A stretch of DNA of 64,000 nt from Hyaloscypha bicolor E (taxonomy: Eukaryota; Ascomycota; Leotiomycetes; Helotiales; Hyaloscyphaceae): the NCBI RefSeq assembly GCF_002865645.1, contig NW_020194624.1, positions 1 through 64,000 of the forward strand, in the 5' to 3' direction. The notes beneath the pieces are model-generated. The model had not been told where the DNA came from. It saw only the letters and a list, made by a program, of their open reading frames with translations, and did not search any database. The position numbers and the translations under genes are program-made. Each line of letters begins with the position of its first letter. Position 1 is the stretch's first letter. Below, piece after piece: positions 59,525 through 64,000 of this stretch.

Positions 59525-60647
59525 AAAGGGTTTTAAAGTAAAACTACTTTTAAAATAATTTTTTATTTTTAAGCTTAACTATATAAAAAAGACTTTAAAC
59601 TCTTCTAAAGCTAATTCCGAGGACCTTAATAATTATTAAAGGATTGAAGGATTATTATATTATATTTATTTAAGGGCTATAAGTAAGTAGTATATATTTT
59701 TAATTTAATTATAATTTAATTAATAAATTTTTAGTAATAAATTTAAAAAATAAAGAATCGAAAAATTAATAAGTAATTATAAGTCAATTAGTATAAATGC
59801 TATAAAGAAGACTGTGTGACTTTCTATACGGGTAATAAAGTACTCTATTATCTCTTATATACTTTTTCAAACCCTACTCTTACTTATTAAACTCTCTACC
59901 TCTCTCTATAAGCCATTTCAAGCCTCACTCTCACTTGTAAAGCTCTTTAACCCTATAGTTAAAGGACGAAATAAATTAATAATTAGCTCTTTATCTCAGA
60001 ATATATATATTATTTATCTCGGATAATGTCACATAAACGCAACGCCGTGAATAAAGGGCATGGTGTATTGAGCAAAATCATATGACTAGAAAATTGCGTC
60101 TAATTGTACCTGTCCCATAGTGCAGCTAAACGTAAACGGCACTAGTCTTTGTTATGCTCAGTACTTGGTGAATTTGTTACCTGTGAAGCTGCTACCTTAC
60201 GGTGCGATGGCGGAGACCCCTCTCTAAAGAAGCCGAGTTTGGGAGTACCGAAACGACCCGTCTTAGGGACGACTTGTCCAAATAATACGGGCGCTACCGA
60301 TGCTGTAATGCGGCAAGCTTTACTCGATGACATGCTGACATGTGCCAACTGGAGGAAATTGCTGTGGTTGAGGAGGCTAAGAGGAAGCCCACTTGATCAT
60401 CGATTGGCCCTTAGAAACGCTAGAGGTTCATTCTAGTTCAAGGGAGAATGAACGGCTTGTTTTTCATTGGACATCATAAAATCTAGCTGGGGGGCCTCTC
60501 GCCTTCAAAACCGCCAGTTCTGTTCACCGATGTTTCGCTCCTGCAGGAGGCCTCCTGCATAAAGAAGGGCGCTGTGAGATGGTCTGGGGCTCGGTGTGGT
60601 CTTATCGCAGCCCCGCCCTATCGCGCAGCCGCATCCTATCATTATCT
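59525..60647. other. repeat-derived left part, gene-poor right part
   Basis: 59525-60020 is AT-rich and continues the target sequence of the retrotransposon. 60050-60640 is GC-balanced, and a 95-residue frame there has no motif and overlaps one on the other strand. Confidence 0.45.
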
Positions 60648-60784
60648 CTTCGTCTGGCAAGAAATGGTCCGTACTAGCGGCCGCATCATGCGGATAGATT
60701 GATTGGAGGAGATGGTTGTATTCTTACCTAACAAGGGATATTCGTGTGCGGCCGCTAGTACGGACCATGTCTTGCCAGACGAAG
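60648..60784. mobile_element. 137-bp foldback element, same family as 12218-12517
   Basis: 38-base arms (60648-60685 and 60747-60784) are reverse complements with one mismatch and contain CTTCGTCTGGCAAGA and TCCGTACTAGCGGCCGCA. The core matches the arms of the 300-bp palindrome at 12.2 kb. Non-coding. Confidence 0.75.
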
Positions 60785-60797
60785 GGATAATAATTCC

Positions 60798-61450
60798 GGG
60801 GAAAACTAAAACGACTCCCCCCGCGGGTGTCGATTAGGGGTGTCGATTGGGGGTGTCAATTGGGGCAGGTGTGTTAATTACTTGTAATTAGCTACCTAAG
60901 CTCTTTTAATATAAGTATAAGCTAGTATATTATAATTCTTATATTATAATTACGTGCTTCTTAACCTATAATAAAAAGAATCCTTAAAATGGTATTTTAA
61001 TTTAAGAGAGTTTATATACTAATTAATTAAATTATAGCTTTTGAGTCTTATAAGGCCCTATAAATTATGGGCTTATAAGGCTCTTATATCTGGTTTTAGG
61101 GACTTATTTACTAAATTTCTAGGCTTTCTTAAGCTTATCTTTAAGCTATAAAATATGAAATTTTTAACTTCTTTAATTTAAAGAGCTATTACTAATCCGA
61201 ATTTTATAAAAAAATGTTTATATTTAAATAGCCCTAATTTAGCGCTATAAGGAAATAAAAGAAGTATTAAATTATATTAATCCCTTATAAAATTGAATTA
61301 AATTAAAGAAAAAGCCAGAGTTTTGGTATTCTTGTCCGAGCGCCTCTACATTGGGTCAGTGGCTAGTCTGGCCCCTAATCGACACCCCTAATCCTGGTGA
61401 TCGACACCGGGGGGAGGGGAAGGGGGGCGGGGGTCGTTTTGGTTTTCCCC
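60798..61450. mobile_element. inverted-end element containing the 28.4-kb repeat
   Basis: Ends GGGGAAAACTAAAACGAC and GTCGTTTTGGTTTTCCCC are inverted with one mismatch, followed inside by GGGTGTCGATTAGGGG-type inverted motifs. The AT-rich interior (60900-61395) matches 28360-28795. No coding capacity was recognised. Confidence 0.65.
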
Positions 61451-61918
61451 ATAATTCCTCGCAAGTGAACTGGCCGCTGCTGGTTGATCATCCGATTTGA
61501 CTTCTTTTCCTTGAGAGCTGCTGGCTAGTGGCTCGAATTCTTTGGAGTCCATGGCTGCTGGCATAAGTAGGTACTGATATGTGCTTATTAACAAGCCATG
61601 CAGCATCATGCAAGATCTGTATGGTCGACAAGCGTCTCTTAAGGCTACACAGCATCACGAATGGCACAGTATTCGTGTCTTGTCCTATAGAGTCGGATGG
61701 GTTTGCCCTCCGTGACGTGGCAGTCAGATTGCAAGCAGCTTTCAGCCACACGTACCTTAATGTGCGCTCCCATCACCTCACCCAGATAGCTGCAATAGTT
61801 GATTCCCTTCTCCACTTAGGATGATGTTTTAATACACGAGGGCTCCCCTGGTCTAATTTCTCATCCCCTTTGCAGTGGTTATCATTCTTTACTGCTCTTT
61901 AATCTCAGTATTGCAAGC
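61451..61918. other. intergenic, dynamin promoter side
   Basis: Short overlapping frames lack motifs. Ends at the start of the dynamin-family gene. Confidence 0.45.
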
Positions 61919-64000
61919 ATGAGTGATACAAGTGCGGAAATTCTGGCTGGACGCACCAGTAAGCGTCCCTCTTACCTATGAATCTGTAGCTAAAATTGAT
62001 CTCAATATTCCATCACAGGTGTGCAAAATCCTATTGCTCTTCCGGAGATGACCATCACCTCATCAATTGAAGGGCTGCAGACGGAGGAACAGAGCCATGT
62101 ACTAAACATTATCGCCCAACTGCGCAAGTGTGGCCTTGATAGCGTTCTTCAGCTTCCTCAAATCGTTGTCTGCGGAGATCAATCTGCTGGAAAGAGCTCC
62201 GTACTAGAGGCACTCACCGAAATCCCGTTCCCCAGGAGCGATAATCTCTGCACGAGATATGCCACGGAAATTATCTTGAGACGGGCTGTCACGGATTCAC
62301 TTACTATCAGGGTCATTCCAGACAGTGACCGTTCCGCGGCGGAGAAAGAATCCATTAATTCTTTCAAAGCGGTTATTACAAATTTCGGTGACCTTCCGGA
62401 CATTATGGCGAAGGCTATGTTAGTCATGGGCATTGAAAGCGATCTCTCATCTGGGTCCATCTCTCGAGCCTTTGCGAAAGACGTCCTCAGCATCGAAATT
62501 GAAGGGCCGACTAGACCTCAACTTACGCTAGTTGACCTTCCTGGGCTTATCCAAACGGACACAAGGGGGGTGACAAAAGCCGATGTGCAGCTCGTGGCCG
62601 AGATTACGGACGGATACATTAGTCAATCTCGTACAATCTGCCTGGCTGTGATAGCTGCCACAAACGATTATGCCAATCAAGGCATCTTGACCAGGGTCAG
62701 AAACGTCGACCCTCATGGAGAACGCACGCTCGGGATCATCACGAAGCCGGACAGACTCATTCCTGGCTCTGGAATGGAACAGGCCTACTTCGACCTAGCG
62801 AGAAATGAGGATGTCCATTTTACTCTGGGTTGGCATGTGCTCAAGAACCGGGCTTTCGAGGAGAGCTCCAACTCTTTCATGGAACGCAATGCATCAGAGG
62901 CCGCATTTTTCAGGAAGTCTCTCTTTAAGGCTTTGCCTAAACAAGATGTTGGTATTGATTCATTGCGGGACCGCCTTAGCAAGCTGCTCTTCCACCACGT
63001 TCAACAGGAACTACCAAAGCTACAGGAAGATCTACAGGAAGCATTGACCGAAGCCAAGACCCAGCTGAAGAACTTGGGGACTTCCCGATCGACACCGCAA
63101 GAATGCAAAGAATACCTCACCCAGCTTAGCCTTGACTTCTACGAGATATGCAAGGCAGCTGCTAGTGGCCATTATGAAGGCGATTACTTCACTAGCGATG
63201 TCGACGAGGTTTTTTCAGTCAAATCACTGGCAACCCGCCGCAGATTGCGTGCCGTCATTCAGTTCATGAACAACGAATTCTCCGAAAATTTCCGAAAGAC
63301 GGGCCACAAATATCACATCGACATGCCAGCGGTCTTTCAGGGCGCTGTTCTCAATGATGCAACTGTCAACAGGGAGGTCTCTTTGAAGAAGAAGGGTTTT
63401 GCGGATGAAGAAGACGATAACACACCTCCTCGAAAGATAGCGCCTCCTATCAACAAGACTGCTTCGGAGGCTCTAGAGTGGGTGAACCAAGTTCTAATTA
63501 GGACCCGCGGGAAGGAACTTGCAGGCAACTTTAACCCACTGCTCATAGGTGAACTCTTCTGGGAGCAATCTTCGAAATGGCCCAGCATGGCCATGGAGTA
63601 TGTGGACAAGGTCGCAGACGTCTGCACCCAATTTCTCAAGGACCTCCTCTTTAAAAAATGCCCCAAGGATATCCACCCTCGGCTTTGGTCTTCTGTCTTG
63701 CAAGGCTCTGTGAGAACGAGGTACGAGGCAGCTATTCATGAGGTGGAACTTCTTCAGGAGGACCTTGAGAGTTACCCAATCAACTATGACCATTACTATA
63801 TTGACAATATCACAAGAACAAAGATACGGAGGTATGAGACTTCTCTCTCTACGTCTATAGACGGAGCTATGATACATAAGCCCGTCCCCGGCTGTAACTC
63901 GCAGTCGCACTTGTCTGCAAGCATTGATATTGCCGCTGTCATCAATAAGCTTTTTCGAAGCACCGATCCCAACTTGGATAAGCACAGCTGCGAAGACGCA
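61919..64000 (+). CDS. dynamin-family (Mx-like) large GTPase, 3-prime end outside the window
   Basis: Exon 1 is 61919-61958, a 60-nt intron follows (GTAAGC donor, CATCACAG acceptor), and exon 2 runs from 62019 open to the window edge. 674 residues are visible. The GTPase motifs are complete: G1 GDQSAGKSS at residues 66-74, G2 Thr in LCTRYAT, G3 DLPGL at 186-190 and G4 TKPD at 255-258. The dynamin signature LPQIVVCGDQSAGKSSVLEA and the switch EIPFPR are present. The middle/stalk domain follows (LLFHHVQQELPKL onward). There is no PH or proline-rich segment in the visible part, and the GED should lie beyond 64000. Fungal proteins of this Mx-like group are numerous and uncharacterised; animal Mx proteins are antiviral, but no such role is shown here. 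Confidence 0.92.

Noticed and set aside
59800..60060. Search for the right end of the third hAT-type element beyond the retrotransposon
   Set aside because: An ACTGTGTGACTTT string near 59810 is in the wrong orientation, and no TGGACTCG duplication was seen.
60142..60436. 95-residue frame between repeats
   Set aside because: No motif; overlaps an opposite frame of similar length, so it is likely chance.

Overview
The window looks like a stretch of a filamentous ascomycete (Pezizomycotina) genome. The evidence is short spliceosomal introns of about 47-97 nt with CTAAC/CTGAC-type branch points, HET-domain genes (a Pezizomycotina hallmark), a Zn2Cys6 regulator, secreted catalase and oxalate decarboxylase, and AT-rich TpA-loaded repeat blocks of the kind left by repeat-induced point mutation (RIP). 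I cannot name the genus; Leotiomycetes would fit but is a guess.

Layout. 1-10 kb is mostly genic: a DUF2985 membrane protein, a broken short-chain dehydrogenase, the GINS replication subunit SLD5, a Zn2Cys6 regulator and a HET-domain gene. 11-13 kb holds a sugar-transporter relic and a 300-bp near-perfect palindrome. 13.5-22 kb has a six-exon secreted catalase, two small genes and two MITE-like elements. 22.6-29 kb is a transposon-rich block: a secreted Apple/PAN-like gene split by a hAT-type insertion with an exact 8-bp target duplication, two more hAT-type MITEs (one nested inside a TA-flanked element), and RIP-like AT-rich sequence. 29.4-33.2 kb is one large NLR-type gene (alpha/beta hydrolase - NB-ARC - TPR). 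35-47.6 kb carries a single-pass membrane protein, oxalate decarboxylase, a second HET gene, a bHLH factor with five CACGTG boxes upstream, and a transaldolase. 48.5-52 kb has an MFS sugar transporter and a HET relic. 53.1-59.5 kb is a complete but mutated Ty1/copia LTR retrotransposon. 60.6-61.5 kb has two short elements, and a dynamin-family GTPase runs off the right edge.

How the genes fit together. Two intact HET genes, one HET relic, one hydrolase-type NLR and one Mx-like dynamin lie in one repeat-rich window. Fungal HET and NLR proteins act in self/non-self recognition and regulated cell death, so this may be an allorecognition or innate-immunity neighbourhood; that is inference from gene content. 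The bHLH gene, transaldolase and sugar transporter are adjacent and could form a small carbon-metabolism group. Exon coordinates were derived by hand from splice signals, reading frame and recalled family conservation; no database search was run.
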